Shown here one piece after another: positions 9,521 to 22,409 of a DNA stretch of 64,000 nt. Source of the stretch: an uncultured Desulfovibrio sp. GTDB taxonomy: Bacteria > Desulfobacterota > Desulfovibrionia > Desulfovibrionales > Desulfovibrionaceae. The translations under genes and the position numbers were made by a program. Each line of letters opens with the position of its first letter. The stretch's first letter is position 1. The DNA lies in the NCBI GenBank assembly GCA_934546745.1, contig CAKTDV010000001.1:124001-188000 (forward strand). The letters are read 5' to 3'. The notes beneath the pieces were generated by a model. It was not told the origin of the DNA and did not search any database. It saw nothing but the letters and a program-made list of their open reading frames with translations.

Positions 9521-10655
9521 TACATCTTATGAAGGAGCGATGCGCCGCGCCCTGGCGCTTGCCGAACAGGGCCGCTGGAACGCCTGCCCCAATCCGACGG
9601 TGGGCGCGGTGCTGCTGCGCGACGGGCACATCGTGGCCGAAGGCTATCACCGCGCGGCGGGAGAGCCGCACGCCGAAATCGAATGCCTGGCCGACGCCCG
9701 CGCCAAAGGCATTGACCCTCGCGGCGCGACCATGGCCGTCACGCTGGAACCTTGCAACCACCACGGAAAAACGCCTCCGTGCAGCGAGGCACTCATTGAG
9801 GCGGGCATTGCCCGCGTGGTCTTTGGTCTGCGCGATCCCAATCCTCTGGCCGCGGGAGGTCTGGAGCGCCTGCGTCAGGCGGGTATTGACGTTACCGGCC
9901 CCGTCCTCGAACAGGAATGCCGGGATCTTATCGCCGACTTTCTTGTCTGGCAGACGGAACAGCGTCCCTACGTCATCCTCAAGCTGGCCTCCACCCTTGA
10001 CGGACGCATTTCCACGCGCAACAGGCAACGCCAACAAATATCCAACGCGGCCTCCCACCATAACGTCCATCTGCTGCGCGCGGGCATCGGGCACTGCGGC
10101 GGAGCCGTCCTCATCGGCGGTGGCACGTTTCGCGCGGACAACCCCGCGCTCACGGCCCGCACTGTCCCCACGGATCGCCAGCCGCTGGCCTGTATCCTGA
10201 CATCGCGCCTGCCTCAACCAACCGCGGACTTCCAGCTGCTGCGCGATCGCCCGCAGGACACCATCTTTTTTGTCTCTCCGGCAGCCTGCGCTTCCACCGT
10301 CGCGCACGCCCTGGGAGAAAAAGGCGTGCGCGTCTTTTCCGTAGGCCCGGGAATCAACGGACGCCCGGACTTTCCCGCCCTCTTCAAACTGCTGCGGCAG
10401 GATTTGGGCTGTCCCTACATTCTGTGCGAAGGCGGCGGCAAACTGGGGACATCGCTGCTTGAATCCGGCTTTGTGGACGAGTTTCTCCTGCATCTCTCGC
10501 CGCGAGTCCTGGGCGACAACGAAGCCGCCCCCCTGTTGCAGGGACGCAGCCCGGCGTCCATGGATGAGGCCATCGGTCTTCGCGTTACAGATGTCCGCCT
10601 GTGCGACGGCGATGTGCATCTGAGCCTTCGCCCGGCATCTCAGGGAGTCCGCTGA
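9513..10655 (+). CDS. ribD: Bifunctional riboflavin biosynthesis deaminase/reductase RibD
   Basis: A 380-residue two-domain enzyme of riboflavin synthesis. The N-terminal deaminase domain carries HAEIECL and PCNHHGKTPPCSEAL, the zinc ligands. The C-terminal reductase domain begins around residue 150 (RPYVILKLASTLDGRI) and contains ILCEGGGKLGTSLL. Together they convert the pyrimidine from GTP cyclohydrolase II to the ribitylamino intermediate. It overlaps the deaminase upstream by 8 bases and shares TGATG with ribE downstream. Confidence 0.95.
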   Translation: MPDTSYEGAMRRALALAEQGRWNACPNPTVGAVLLRDGHIVAEGYHRAAGEPHAEIECLADARAKGIDPRGATMAVTLEPCNHHGKTPPCSEALIEAGIARVVFGLRDPNPLAAGGLERLRQAGIDVTGPVLEQECRDLIADFLVWQTEQRPYVILKLASTLDGRISTRNRQRQQISNAASHHNVHLLRAGIGHCGGAVLIGGGTFRADNPALTARTVPTDRQPLACILTSRLPQPTADFQLLRDRPQDTIFFVSPAACASTVAHALGEKGVRVFSVGPGINGRPDFPALFKLLRQDLGCPYILCEGGGKLGTSLLESGFVDEFLLHLSPRVLGDNEAAPLLQGRSPASMDEAIGLRVTDVRLCDGDVHLSLRPASQGVR

Positions 10656-11320
10656 TGTTTACCGGCCTTGTTCAGGGCATGGGCGAACTGCGCCGCCTCA
10701 TCAGAAGCGCGTCCGAATGCCGTCTCGAAATCGCCCCGCTTTTTACGCTGGAAAACATGACTGACGGTGAATCCATCGCCGTCAACGGCGTATGCCTGTC
10801 CGTGGAAAGCCATCAGGGCAATGTCTTTACCGCCTACGCATCGGCGGAGACGCTGGCCCGGACGACCCTCGGTACGCTCAGCGCAGGCGCGCACGTCAAT
10901 CTAGAACGGGCCCTGCAACTGGGCAGCCGCCTCGGCGGGCATATCGTCAGCGGCCATGTGGACTGCATCGCCACAGTGACGCAAGTGTCCCGCGCTGGGC
11001 AATCGTTGCGCTGTACGCTGCGCTTTCCTCCGGAGTTCGCGCCGGAAATCATTCCCAAAGGCTCCGTCACGCTGGATGGCATCAGTCTGACCATCAACGA
11101 ATGCGGCAGAGACTCGCTCTCCGTCAACGTCATTCCCGATACGCAATGCCGCACCATCATGTCCCAGTGGCGCGCGGGTTCCCGCGTCAATATGGAAACA
11201 GACGTTCTCGGCAAATATGTGCGCCGCCACTTCCAATGCCACGAACAGGAACAGCCCCCCAGCGACAGACACGCCTCCGGCATCAGTTACGATCTTTTAT
11301 TGCGGAACGGCTTTCTCTAA
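10655..11320 (+). CDS. ribE: Riboflavin synthase alpha chain
   Basis: A 221-residue riboflavin synthase that dismutates two lumazine molecules. It begins with the diagnostic MFTGLVQGMGEL and shows the internal duplication of the family: SIAVNGVCLSV in the first barrel is matched by SVTLDGISLTIN in the second, with GSRLGGHIVSGHVD between them. It overlaps the ribD stop (TGATG), so the two are translationally coupled. The gene is followed by 159 bases with no coding sequence instead of the ribBA gene usually found here in relatives. Confidence 0.95.
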   Translation: MFTGLVQGMGELRRLIRSASECRLEIAPLFTLENMTDGESIAVNGVCLSVESHQGNVFTAYASAETLARTTLGTLSAGAHVNLERALQLGSRLGGHIVSGHVDCIATVTQVSRAGQSLRCTLRFPPEFAPEIIPKGSVTLDGISLTINECGRDSLSVNVIPDTQCRTIMSQWRAGSRVNMETDVLGKYVRRHFQCHEQEQPPSDRHASGISYDLLLRNGFL

Positions 11321-11432
11321 CGCTGTCTCACGTTGCAAACATAACGGTTCCTCGGCGAGGACGAGAGCGGACGCCAGCGCCCAGACGCCCTCAAAAAACC
11401 GCGCATTTCTCACCGTGCGGGCAATGTCATTT

Positions 11433-11461
11433 TTGAAATTGACAAATCTCAAAAGTAAAAT
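11433..11461 (+). promoter_or_regulatory. Sigma-70 promoter for ribH
   Basis: TTGAAA (11433-11438), a 17-base spacer and TAAAAT (11456-11461) match the consensus at 5 of 6 positions in each box. It lies 19 bases upstream of the ribH start in an AT-rich patch unlike its surroundings, implying that ribH-nusB can be transcribed separately from ribDE. Confidence 0.65.
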
Positions 11462-11479
11462 GTGTTAAGGAGCAATCGC

Positions 11480-11950
11480 ATGACTACCCCAACCACCATT
11501 GCGGGCCAGCTGAACGCCCAGGGCCTGCGCATCGCCATTGTGGCGACCCGCTTCAACGATTTCATCGTCGATCGCCTCGTGGGTGGCGCGGTGGACTATC
11601 TTGAGCGCCACGGTCTGCCCTCCGGCAACATAACCCTGGTGCGCATCCCTGGCGCCTTTGAACTTCCGCTTGTCTGTAAAAAACTGGCCTCTTCCAAAAA
11701 ATACGACGGCATCGTGGCCCTCGGCGCTGTCATCCGCGGGGCGACACCCCATTTTGACTACGTCTGCGCCGAAGCCAGCAAGGGCATTGCCCATGTGACC
11801 CTTGACCATGATCTGCCCATAGGTTTTGGCCTGCTTACCTGCGACAGCATCGAACAGGCCATTGAACGGGCCGGTTCCAAGGGCGGCAACAAGGGTGTGG
11901 AAGCCGCGGCCGCCATGCTGGAGACCATCCGTGTGCTGGAGCAGCTGTAA
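11480..11950 (+). CDS. ribH: 6,7-dimethyl-8-ribityllumazine synthase
   Basis: A 156-residue lumazine synthase that condenses the ribitylamino-uracil with dihydroxybutanone phosphate. Family motifs RFNDFIVDRLV, RIPGAFELP, ALGAVIRGATPHFDYV and the catalytic His region are in order, with GNKGVEAA at the C terminus. The upstream AAGGAG fixes the start at ATG 11480. nusB follows three bases after the stop, the common ribH-nusB pairing. Confidence 0.96.
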   Translation: MTTPTTIAGQLNAQGLRIAIVATRFNDFIVDRLVGGAVDYLERHGLPSGNITLVRIPGAFELPLVCKKLASSKKYDGIVALGAVIRGATPHFDYVCAEASKGIAHVTLDHDLPIGFGLLTCDSIEQAIERAGSKGGNKGVEAAAAMLETIRVLEQL

Positions 11951-11953
11951 TCC

Positions 11954-12445
11954 ATGAGCAGAAGCAGGAACAACGGTCGCCGCGCGGCCCGCGCGCAGGC
12001 GTTTCAGGTTCTCTACGGCCTTTCCTTTACCGATATCCCGGATGAGGAGGAGGTGCGCAGGGCCTTCCGTCTTTTTCCAGCGCCCCCCGCACAGGACGGC
12101 AGCGTGGACAAAGCCCCACAGGCCGAGGAAGGCTTCGCCTGGGAACTGGTGTACGGCGTCTGGAGCAAGACGGCGGATCTTGACGAGCGCATCAGCCGCT
12201 TTTCCCACAACTGGCGCCTGGATCGTCTGGGGCGCGTGGAGCGCACCCTGCTGCGGCTGGCCCTGTATGAAATGTTCTACCGTCAGGATGTGCCCACAAA
12301 GGTCGCCATCAACGAAGCGCTGGAATTGACGCGCCAGTTCGGTGAGGATACCGCCGTAAGCTTTGTCAACGGCGTTCTTGACGCCGCGGCAGCGGCCTTT
12401 GAGGAGGAAAGGCCGGAAATACGCGATCAGGATCGGGACGCCTGA
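11954..12445 (+). CDS. nusB: Transcription antitermination factor NusB
   Basis: A 163-residue NusB, the partner of NusE (S10) that binds boxA RNA in rRNA antitermination. The N terminus RRAARAQAFQVLYGL and the C-terminal RVERTLLRLALYEM, KVAINEALELTRQFG and SFVNGVLDA segments are characteristic. It is about 20 residues longer than the E. coli protein because of an insertion around residues 38-60. It is joined to ribH by a 3-base gap and precedes leuS by 94 bases. Confidence 0.94.
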   Translation: MSRSRNNGRRAARAQAFQVLYGLSFTDIPDEEEVRRAFRLFPAPPAQDGSVDKAPQAEEGFAWELVYGVWSKTADLDERISRFSHNWRLDRLGRVERTLLRLALYEMFYRQDVPTKVAINEALELTRQFGEDTAVSFVNGVLDAAAAAFEEERPEIRDQDRDA

Positions 12446-12539
12446 CGGCGAAGGCTGGGAACGCAGCCCCATACAACACAACCGCTCAACCGCTCCGGCT
12501 CCGTCAGCCTTGCGCAACAGAAACGGGACTCCAAACACC

Positions 12540-15068
12540 ATGAGCCACGAACGCTATACTCCCCAGGACATAGAACGCAAATGGCAACGCCGCTGGGATG
12601 ACGAACACGCCTTTGACTGCGACCACGCCCCCGGCAAACCCAAGTACTATCTGCTGGAAATGTTCCCCTACCCCTCGGGCAATATCCACATGGGGCATGT
12701 ACGCAACTATTCCATCGGCGACGTGATGGCACGCTGCAAACGCATGCAGGGCTTCAACGTCCTCCACCCCATGGGCTGGGACGCTTTCGGCCTGCCCGCG
12801 GAAAACGCGGCCATCAAACATCAGACGCATCCTGCCAGATGGACGTATGCCAATATCGACAACATGCGTACCCAGCTGCGCCGTCTTGGCTACTCCTATG
12901 ACTGGCGCCGCGAAATCGCCACCTGCCGGCCGGAATACTACCGCTGGGAACAACTCTTCTTCCTGCGGCTGCTGGAAAAAAATCTTGCCTACCGCAAAAA
13001 GGCCCCCCAGAACTGGTGCCCCTCCTGCCATACCGTCCTGGCCAACGAACAGGTCATCGACGGCCTGTGCTGGCGCTGCGACAGCCGCGTGGAGCAGAAG
13101 GATCTGACGCAATGGTTCCTGCGCATCACCGCCTACGGCGACGAGCTGCTTCAGGATCTGGAGAAGCTGGAAGGCGGCTGGCCCGATCGCGTCATCGCCA
13201 TGCAGCGTAACTGGATCGGCAAATCCACCGGCGCGTCCATCCGCTTTGCGCTGGAAACGGCGGTCAGGACGGCCGATGGTGAAACCGCCTCTCTTGACGT
13301 TTTCACCACCCGCCCGGATACCGTCTTCGGCGTGAGCTTCGTCACGCTGGCTCCGGAACATCCGCTGGTGGAACACCTCATCGCGGACTACGCCAGGGCC
13401 GATGAGGTGCGCGCCTTCGTCAACCGTATCCGCAACATGGATCGTCTTGAACGCCAGTCGGACACCCTGGAAAAAGAAGGCGTCTTCACCGGCGCCCATG
13501 TCATCCACCCCTTCACCGGGGAACGCGTGCCCCTCTGGCTCGGCAACTTCGTCCTGGCCGATTACGGCACAGGAGCGGTCATGGGCGTCCCGGCCCACGA
13601 TCAACGCGATTTCGACTTCGCGCGCAAGTACGGACTTCCCGTGCGCGTCGTCATCGAGCCCAGGAACGCCCGCCTTGACCCCGGGACCATGACGGAAGCC
13701 TATACGGGCGAAGGAGTCATGATCCATTCCGGACAGTTTGACGGCGTCCCCAATCAGGAGGGCAAGGCCGCCGTTGCCGCCGAACTGGAACGGCTGGGCA
13801 AGGGACGCTCCACAACCCAGTTCCGTCTGCGCGACTGGAACATCTCCCGCCAGCGCTACTGGGGCGCACCCATTCCCGTCGTCTACTGTGAACGCTGCGG
13901 CATGATGCCGGAAAAGGAAGAAAACCTCCCCGTTCTTCTGCCGCTGGATGCGCAGATCCGCGACGGTGGCAAGTCGCCCCTGGCCGATCTGCCCTCCTTT
14001 GTCCACTGTGCCTGCCCGAAATGCGGCGGCCCGGCCCGACGCGAAACGGATACCCTCGACACCTTTGTGGAATCTTCCTGGTATCCCGCCCGCTATACGT
14101 CCGCCCGCAAGGAGGATGCGCCTTTTGACGGGGAGGCCCTCAGCTACTGGATGCCTGTGGATCAGTATGTGGGCGGCGTGGAACACGCCATCCTTCACCT
14201 GCTCTATTCACGCTTCTTCACCAAGGCACTGCGGGATCTGGGCTTCTATCCTCCGAATCTTGACGAACCCTTTACCCGCCTGCTCACCCAGGGAATGGTT
14301 CTCAAGGACGGCGGCAAGATGTCCAAATCCAAGGGCAACATCGTCGCCCCGGCGGACATGATCGAAAAATACGGCGCGGATACGGTACGGCTGTTCTGCC
14401 TCTTTGCCGCGCCCCCGGAACGCGACTTCGACTGGTCTGACAGCGGCATCGAGGGCTCCCACCGTTTCCTTCAGCGCGTCTGGCGTCTCTTTGAGGAAAA
14501 CCGCGATCGCCTCGTTCCCCTCAAGGCCTGCGGGGCCGCCGCCAGCGACGCCAGCAATGGCGAAATGCGTTCCCTGCGCCGCAAGGAACACCTCACGGTC
14601 AGGAAAGTCAGCGAGGACATGCAGCCTGAACGCAGCCAGTTCAACACGGCTATCTCCGCCGTCATGGAACTCGTCAACGCCATGTACCTCGCCCGGGAAA
14701 AAATGGGGCGCTCCGAGGCGGAAACCCGTATCTTCTCCTCGGCCATGGCCACCGTTCTGACGCTGCTCGCCCCCTTTACCCCGCATCTTTGCGACGAACT
14801 CTGGGAACGCATGGGGCACGACGGACTGCTCCTCAACGAAGCCTGGCCCGCGTGGGATGAAGCCGCCCTTGCGCAGGATACCGTTACCATCGCGCTGCAG
14901 GTCAACGGAAAACTGCGCGGCGCCATCGAAGCCCCCGCGGGAGCCGGCAGGGAAACACTTGAGGAGCTTGCCCGCGCCGATGCCAGTGTGCTGCGCCATA
15001 CGCAGGGCCTCACCATCAGGAAAATCATCGTCGTTCCCGGCAAAATCGTCAATATCGTTGCCAGCTGA
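12540..15068 (+). CDS. leuS: Leucyl-tRNA synthetase
   Basis: An 842-residue class Ia synthetase. The HIGH motif reads YPSGNIHMGHVRNY near residue 45, the KMSKS loop is GGKMSKSKGN near residue 595, and the CP1 editing domain is present between them (TTRPDTVFGVSFV, then GTGAVMGVPAHDQRDFDFA with the editing Asp). The C-terminal domain ends VVPGKIVNIV. Start ATG 12540 matches the family N terminus (SHERYTPQDIERKWQ); the open frame extends upstream without homology. Confidence 0.97.
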   Translation: MSHERYTPQDIERKWQRRWDDEHAFDCDHAPGKPKYYLLEMFPYPSGNIHMGHVRNYSIGDVMARCKRMQGFNVLHPMGWDAFGLPAENAAIKHQTHPARWTYANIDNMRTQLRRLGYSYDWRREIATCRPEYYRWEQLFFLRLLEKNLAYRKKAPQNWCPSCHTVLANEQVIDGLCWRCDSRVEQKDLTQWFLRITAYGDELLQDLEKLEGGWPDRVIAMQRNWIGKSTGASIRFALETAVRTADGETASLDVFTTRPDTVFGVSFVTLAPEHPLVEHLIADYARADEVRAFVNRIRNMDRLERQSDTLEKEGVFTGAHVIHPFTGERVPLWLGNFVLADYGTGAVMGVPAHDQRDFDFARKYGLPVRVVIEPRNARLDPGTMTEAYTGEGVMIHSGQFDGVPNQEGKAAVAAELERLGKGRSTTQFRLRDWNISRQRYWGAPIPVVYCERCGMMPEKEENLPVLLPLDAQIRDGGKSPLADLPSFVHCACPKCGGPARRETDTLDTFVESSWYPARYTSARKEDAPFDGEALSYWMPVDQYVGGVEHAILHLLYSRFFTKALRDLGFYPPNLDEPFTRLLTQGMVLKDGGKMSKSKGNIVAPADMIEKYGADTVRLFCLFAAPPERDFDWSDSGIEGSHRFLQRVWRLFEENRDRLVPLKACGAAASDASNGEMRSLRRKEHLTVRKVSEDMQPERSQFNTAISAVMELVNAMYLAREKMGRSEAETRIFSSAMATVLTLLAPFTPHLCDELWERMGHDGLLLNEAWPAWDEAALAQDTVTIALQVNGKLRGAIEAPAGAGRETLEELARADASVLRHTQGLTIRKIIVVPGKIVNIVAS

Positions 15069-15241
15069 CACAGGCAAACACCACCGTCCGGGGGAAGGAA
15101 GACCGTCCTGCGGCAAAGGGCGCCCTTCCTTCCCTCCCAAACCGTCAATCCGCCCTCAGCCGTTCGTTCTGCCTGAAGGCACTGTTGCCCGCCCGTCTCC
15201 GGCAAGCCCGCCGTTTTCCTGTCTTTTTTCATGCGACACCT

Positions 15242-16225
15242 ATGACGAACCATCCCGGATTCCAGTTTCTGATCTGTCCGGACAGCTATTTTCTGCACAC
15301 GCGCCTGGAAGCGCTGCTGGCGGATTTCCCGCAAGCTGATCGCCATATCTACTGGGGCGACGAGGAACCTCCGCCGCGTTTCTGGGAAGACCTGACCCTG
15401 CAGGGCCTGTTCGGCACATCGCGCGTCCTGGTAGCGCGTCAGGCGCATCTCTGGCCCGCGGCCATCTGGAAAAAAATCTCCGCGGTACTGGGGCATCCTT
15501 CCGACCAATGCCGCCCCTTCTTCTGCCTCGAAACCGCCTGGGAAAAAGGCCAGCCCAAGTTGCCCGCGCATATCAAAAAACTGCGCTGCCTGGCCTTTGC
15601 CGAGCAACGGGGCTGGATCTGGAAACATGAAGGGCTTACAGAGCGCACGATTCGCCGCCATGTGCAGGAACGCGCCCGGATCCTGCGCCTTCCTTTCGAG
15701 GAAGACGCCTTTGAGCACTTCTGCGCATCGGTACCCCCCGACGCCAACGCCGTGGAAAACGAACTGCGCAAACTGCGCCTGCTCCTGGACGCCGGAGAAG
15801 AAAGCGCGCCTCCCGAACCGCCGCGCGTGACGGCGGCCCTGCTGGGCGGCACGGGCTGGAGCCCGGAAAGCAATGTCTTCTCCTGCATCCGCCATATGGA
15901 GGCGGGCAATCTGAGCGCCGTCTGGAAAGAGCTGGGGCACAGCCGCCACGATCCGGAAAGTCTGTTCTTTCCGCTCCTGACACTGCTGGCCCGGGACGTT
16001 CGCCTGCTCTGGCAATGCCGCATGGGCGAGCGGATCCGCATGCATCCCTCGGAAGCGGATTTCAAGCGGCGTCTTGCCGCCCGGCTGGGCACAACAGGAC
16101 TGGCGGAACTCATGGGCATGATCATGGATGCCGAATGGCAGGTAAAAAGCGGCCGCCGCAGTGTGGAGCAAAGCCTTGATACGCTGACGGCCGGAGTGAC
16201 GGCTCTCTGTGCCCGCTCCCGCTGA
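15242..16225 (+). CDS. holA: DNA polymerase III delta subunit-like protein
   Basis: A 327-residue protein resembling HolA, the clamp-loader delta subunit that opens the sliding clamp. Features are an N-terminal domain beginning with a segment preceding FQFLICPDSYFLHTRLEALL, the typical LAFAEQRGW and PDANAVENELRKLRLLL region of domain II, and a C-terminal helical collar (ESLFFPLLTLLARDVRLLWQ, then SVEQSLDTLTAG). Sequence conservation in this family is low, so the name rests on overall pattern, length and its location after leuS. Confidence 0.78.
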   Translation: MTNHPGFQFLICPDSYFLHTRLEALLADFPQADRHIYWGDEEPPPRFWEDLTLQGLFGTSRVLVARQAHLWPAAIWKKISAVLGHPSDQCRPFFCLETAWEKGQPKLPAHIKKLRCLAFAEQRGWIWKHEGLTERTIRRHVQERARILRLPFEEDAFEHFCASVPPDANAVENELRKLRLLLDAGEESAPPEPPRVTAALLGGTGWSPESNVFSCIRHMEAGNLSAVWKELGHSRHDPESLFFPLLTLLARDVRLLWQCRMGERIRMHPSEADFKRRLAARLGTTGLAELMGMIMDAEWQVKSGRRSVEQSLDTLTAGVTALCARSR

Positions 16226-16296
16226 CAACGCTTCCCCCTTGCGCGGACGAAAAAGCTGCTTACTATGTTACCATCCGCAGGCAGGAAAGAAAAATC

Positions 16297-17010
16297 ATGA
16301 AAAGGGAACAGGCTCCGGCGTCCCGCAGACCGCAGCACAGCGGACACAGGGCACGCCTGCGGCAACGCCTTGAAAAAGAACCGCTCTCTGTGGCGGACTA
16401 TGAGTTGCTGGAACTTCTGCTGGGCTACGGTCTGCCACGCAAGGACACCAAGCCGCTGGCCAAGGAGCTTCTGGCGCGCTTCACCTCGCTGCGAGGCGCG
16501 CTGGATGCCCGCCCTGATGAACTGCTGGATGTGCCGGGTTTTGGCCCGGGCCTGCTGTGCCTGTGGCGGACACTGCGGGAAACGCTGGCCCGCTATACGG
16601 AAAGCCCGGTACGCCGGAGGGAAGTGGCCGCGGATCCGGAAAGCGTCGCCCGCATGGCGCAGGTTCGCCTGGCAGGCAGTACGGAAGAAGAAGTCTGGAT
16701 CGCGCTGCTGACGCAGGCCAACACGCTTATCGCCTGGGAACGCCTGAGACAGGGGTCCGTCGCCCATGTGCCGATTGTTCCGCGGGATGTTTTTGCCATC
16801 GCCCTGCAACGCAAGGCGTCGGGCATCATCCTGGTGCACAACCACCCCGGCGGGAGCGCGGAACCGTCGCAACCGGATCTCACGCTGACAGGAATACTGC
16901 GGCAACAGGCCCTGCCGCTGGGGTTACGCCTGCTGGATCACATCATCATAACGGACGCCGAATGCTACAGCATTCTCCAGAACCGGATTATCCGGAGCGA
17001 TTCGGCCTGA
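16297..17010 (+). CDS. radC: RadC/MPN-domain protein
   Basis: A 237-residue RadC-family protein. An N-terminal helix-hairpin-helix region (LLDVPGFGPGLL, about residues 72-83) precedes the JAB/MPN metalloprotease-like domain with HNHPGGSAEPSQPD at about residues 182-195. The metal-ligand pattern HxHPxG...D is intact. The RadC name is historic; a role in DNA repair is not well supported and the true function is uncertain. A ribosome site AGGAAAG precedes ATG 16297. Confidence 0.9.
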   Translation: MKREQAPASRRPQHSGHRARLRQRLEKEPLSVADYELLELLLGYGLPRKDTKPLAKELLARFTSLRGALDARPDELLDVPGFGPGLLCLWRTLRETLARYTESPVRRREVAADPESVARMAQVRLAGSTEEEVWIALLTQANTLIAWERLRQGSVAHVPIVPRDVFAIALQRKASGIILVHNHPGGSAEPSQPDLTLTGILRQQALPLGLRLLDHIIITDAECYSILQNRIIRSDSA

Positions 17011-17134
17011 AGGCGTAAGGCGGCTCCGGCAACGGCAGGCATCACGCCGTCTGCCGCGCGTCCCCACAGGGACGACAATCGATCCCGCAAGGGAGGCCGC
17101 TCCGCATACCGGAACGGCCAAGGAGCATTCTGTC

Positions 17135-19567
<2,433 letters not shown>

Positions 19568-19592
19568 GCTGTCTCAACACGTTTCCCGGGAC

Positions 19593-19641
19593 AGGAAGGG
19601 GAGACGCTCCGCGGACGCGAGAGCGCCTTCCCTCCTTTTTT
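19593..19641 (+). terminator. Terminator after lon
   Basis: A bulged stem, AGGAAGG...CGCTC pairing with GAGCG...CCTTCC, is followed by TCCTTTTTT (U-run 19635-19641). Position between lon and prmC fits a lon terminator. Confidence 0.6.
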
Positions 19642-19719
19642 CAGCGCGTTCCCCCACGAACGCACCGTCTGACGCCGTCATCCCGACTCTCGAAAATCTT
19701 CTAAAAAAAGCCCGGTGTC

Positions 19720-20571
19720 ATGATACAGGTACGCACATTGCTGGCAGAGGCTGGACGGACATTGACGGCCGCGGGTCTGCCGGACGCGCTTCTGGAAGCG
19801 CGCATCCTGACGGGATACGCGCTGGGGCTGAACCGTGTGCAGCTGGCAACGGAGGCCGCACGGGAGATTGCGCGGGAAGAAGAAGCGCTCCTGCGTGCGG
19901 CCGTGGCACGGCGGGCAGCCGGCGAACCGCTGGCGCATATTACGGGATTCCGTGAATTTTACGGCCACGCCTTTCACGTAACGCCGCAAACCCTCATACC
20001 CCGCCCGGAAACGGAGCTGCTGGTTGAGGAGACGCTGCGGCGGCTGCCCCTCGGGGGAGTATTTGCGGACTGGGGCACAGGCAGCGGTTGCGTCGGCATC
20101 AGCATCGCCGCGGAACGCCCGGATTGCCGCGGTCTGCTGATTGATTACAGCGCTCCAGCGCTGGCCGTGGCGCGGGAGAACGCGCTGCGGCTTGGCGTGC
20201 ACGCCCGGTTGCGGATAGTGCGGGGCGATATGCTGCGCCCCTGCCTGATGGCATCCCGCCTTGACATCATATGCGCCAACCCACCGTACATAGCCCCTTC
20301 AGAGGCGCTGGACGTCATGCCTGAAGTGCGGCGCCACGAACCGCCGGACGCGCTGTTTTCCGAAGAAAACGGACTGCGCCATATCCGGGCGCTGATCCGG
20401 GGCGCACGATGGGCGCTGAAGAACGGCGGCTGGTTGCTGATGGAACACGGCGCAAACCAGGGAGAACTCGTGCGGCAGGCACTTTTACAGGGGAATTTTA
20501 CCGGCATCATGACATGCCGCGATCTTTCCGGGCAGGAACGCTGTGCGCTGGGGCGAAAATCAGATCTGTGA
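19720..20571 (+). CDS. prmC: Peptide chain release factor N5-glutamine methyltransferase
   Basis: A 283-residue SAM-dependent methyltransferase that methylates the GGQ glutamine of release factors RF1 and RF2. The N-terminal helical domain is followed by ITGFREFYGHAF, the SAM motif DWGTGSGCVGISIA, and the catalytic NPPYIAPSE (residues about 187-195). Length is normal. No clear ribosome site precedes ATG 19720. The gene is separate from prfA, with which it is often paired. Confidence 0.92.
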   Translation: MIQVRTLLAEAGRTLTAAGLPDALLEARILTGYALGLNRVQLATEAAREIAREEEALLRAAVARRAAGEPLAHITGFREFYGHAFHVTPQTLIPRPETELLVEETLRRLPLGGVFADWGTGSGCVGISIAAERPDCRGLLIDYSAPALAVARENALRLGVHARLRIVRGDMLRPCLMASRLDIICANPPYIAPSEALDVMPEVRRHEPPDALFSEENGLRHIRALIRGARWALKNGGWLLMEHGANQGELVRQALLQGNFTGIMTCRDLSGQERCALGRKSDL

Positions 20572-20594
20572 TCTGACTGATTTTATTTCATTTT
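20556..20594 (+). terminator. Probable terminator overlapping the prmC end
   Basis: AAAATC-AGATC (20556-20566) can pair with GATCT (20570-20574) and, across a GACT bulge, GATTTT (20579-20584), followed by an AT-rich U-containing tail. It overlaps the prmC stop codon and precedes the tRNA-tuf promoter. Confidence 0.45.
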
Positions 20595-20634
20595 TAGATG
20601 AAGAAAAATTTTTTACAATTTTCGCATTTTTTAC

Positions 20635-20661
20635 TTGCCAACCGCCGGTGTTTCCTATAGA
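20635..20661 (+). promoter_or_regulatory. Promoter of the tRNA-tuf operon
   Basis: TTGCCA (20635-20640) and TATAGA (20656-20661) are spaced by 15 bases, a little short. They are preceded by a 50-base A/T-rich tract resembling an UP element. The expected start would fall about 6 bases before the tRNA-Thr 5' end, fitting a stable-RNA promoter. Confidence 0.5.
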
Positions 20662-20673
20662 ACCTCTTTTGTT

Positions 20674-20749
20674 GCTGGCGTAGCTCAACTGGCAGAGCAG
20701 CTGATTTGTAATCAGCAGGTTGCGGGTTCGAGTCCCATCGCCAGCTCCA
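20674..20749 (+). tRNA. tRNA-Thr (TGT)
   Basis: A 76-base tRNA with acceptor stem GCTGGCG/CGCCAGC, anticodon TGT in the loop TTTGTAA, T-loop TTCGAGT and encoded CCA. It is the first gene of the tRNA-tuf cluster. Confidence 0.97.
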
Positions 20750-20776
20750 CAAAAGGCAGGAAATACTGCCGCTTGT

Positions 20777-20862
20777 GGAGGGGTTCCCGAGTGGCCAAAG
20801 GGAACAGACTGTAAATCTGTCGTCGTAAGACTTCGGTGGTTCAAATCCACCCCCCTCCACCA
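20777..20862 (+). tRNA. tRNA-Tyr (GTA), copy 2
   Basis: An 86-base class II tRNA identical to the copy at 4878-4963 except for one base: its 3' acceptor strand is CCCCTCC rather than CTCCTCC, giving a fully Watson-Crick stem with GGAGGGG. Encoded CCA. It lies 27 bases after tRNA-Thr. Confidence 0.97.
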
Positions 20863-20979
20863 TTTCTACAACAGTAGAAACTGTACATAAAAAACGCTTG
20901 ACTGTAGGAGACAGACAACTGTCGGGAACTACGGTGGTCGTGCACCAGCGATGGCGCGACAAAATGAGCGACGCTCGTT

Positions 20980-21055
20980 GCGGGAATAGCTCAACGGCTA
21001 GAGCATCAGCCTTCCAAGCTGAGGGTTGCGGGTTCGAATCCCGTTTCCCGCTCCA
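20980..21055 (+). tRNA. tRNA-Gly (TCC)
   Basis: A 76-base tRNA with acceptor stem GCGGGAA/TTCCCGC, anticodon TCC in the loop CTTCCAA, T-loop TTCGAAT and encoded CCA. The Thr-Tyr-Gly-tuf order matches the classic tRNA-tufB arrangement of E. coli, in which Gly-Thr order differs. Confidence 0.97.
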
Positions 21056-21211
21056 CTTCCTGCACAATCCTTCCCGGTACAGTTTGTTTTCCCGTCAAGG
21101 CACATTCCTGCCATGCAGGAATAATGCTGACGGCGAATAATGTCGTTTGGCGACGCCGTTCAGACATGGAAATACTTTAAAACGCAACCAAATTTTCCAG
21201 GGAGACGTACA

Positions 21212-22405
<1,194 letters not shown>

Positions 22406-22409
22406 TCCC

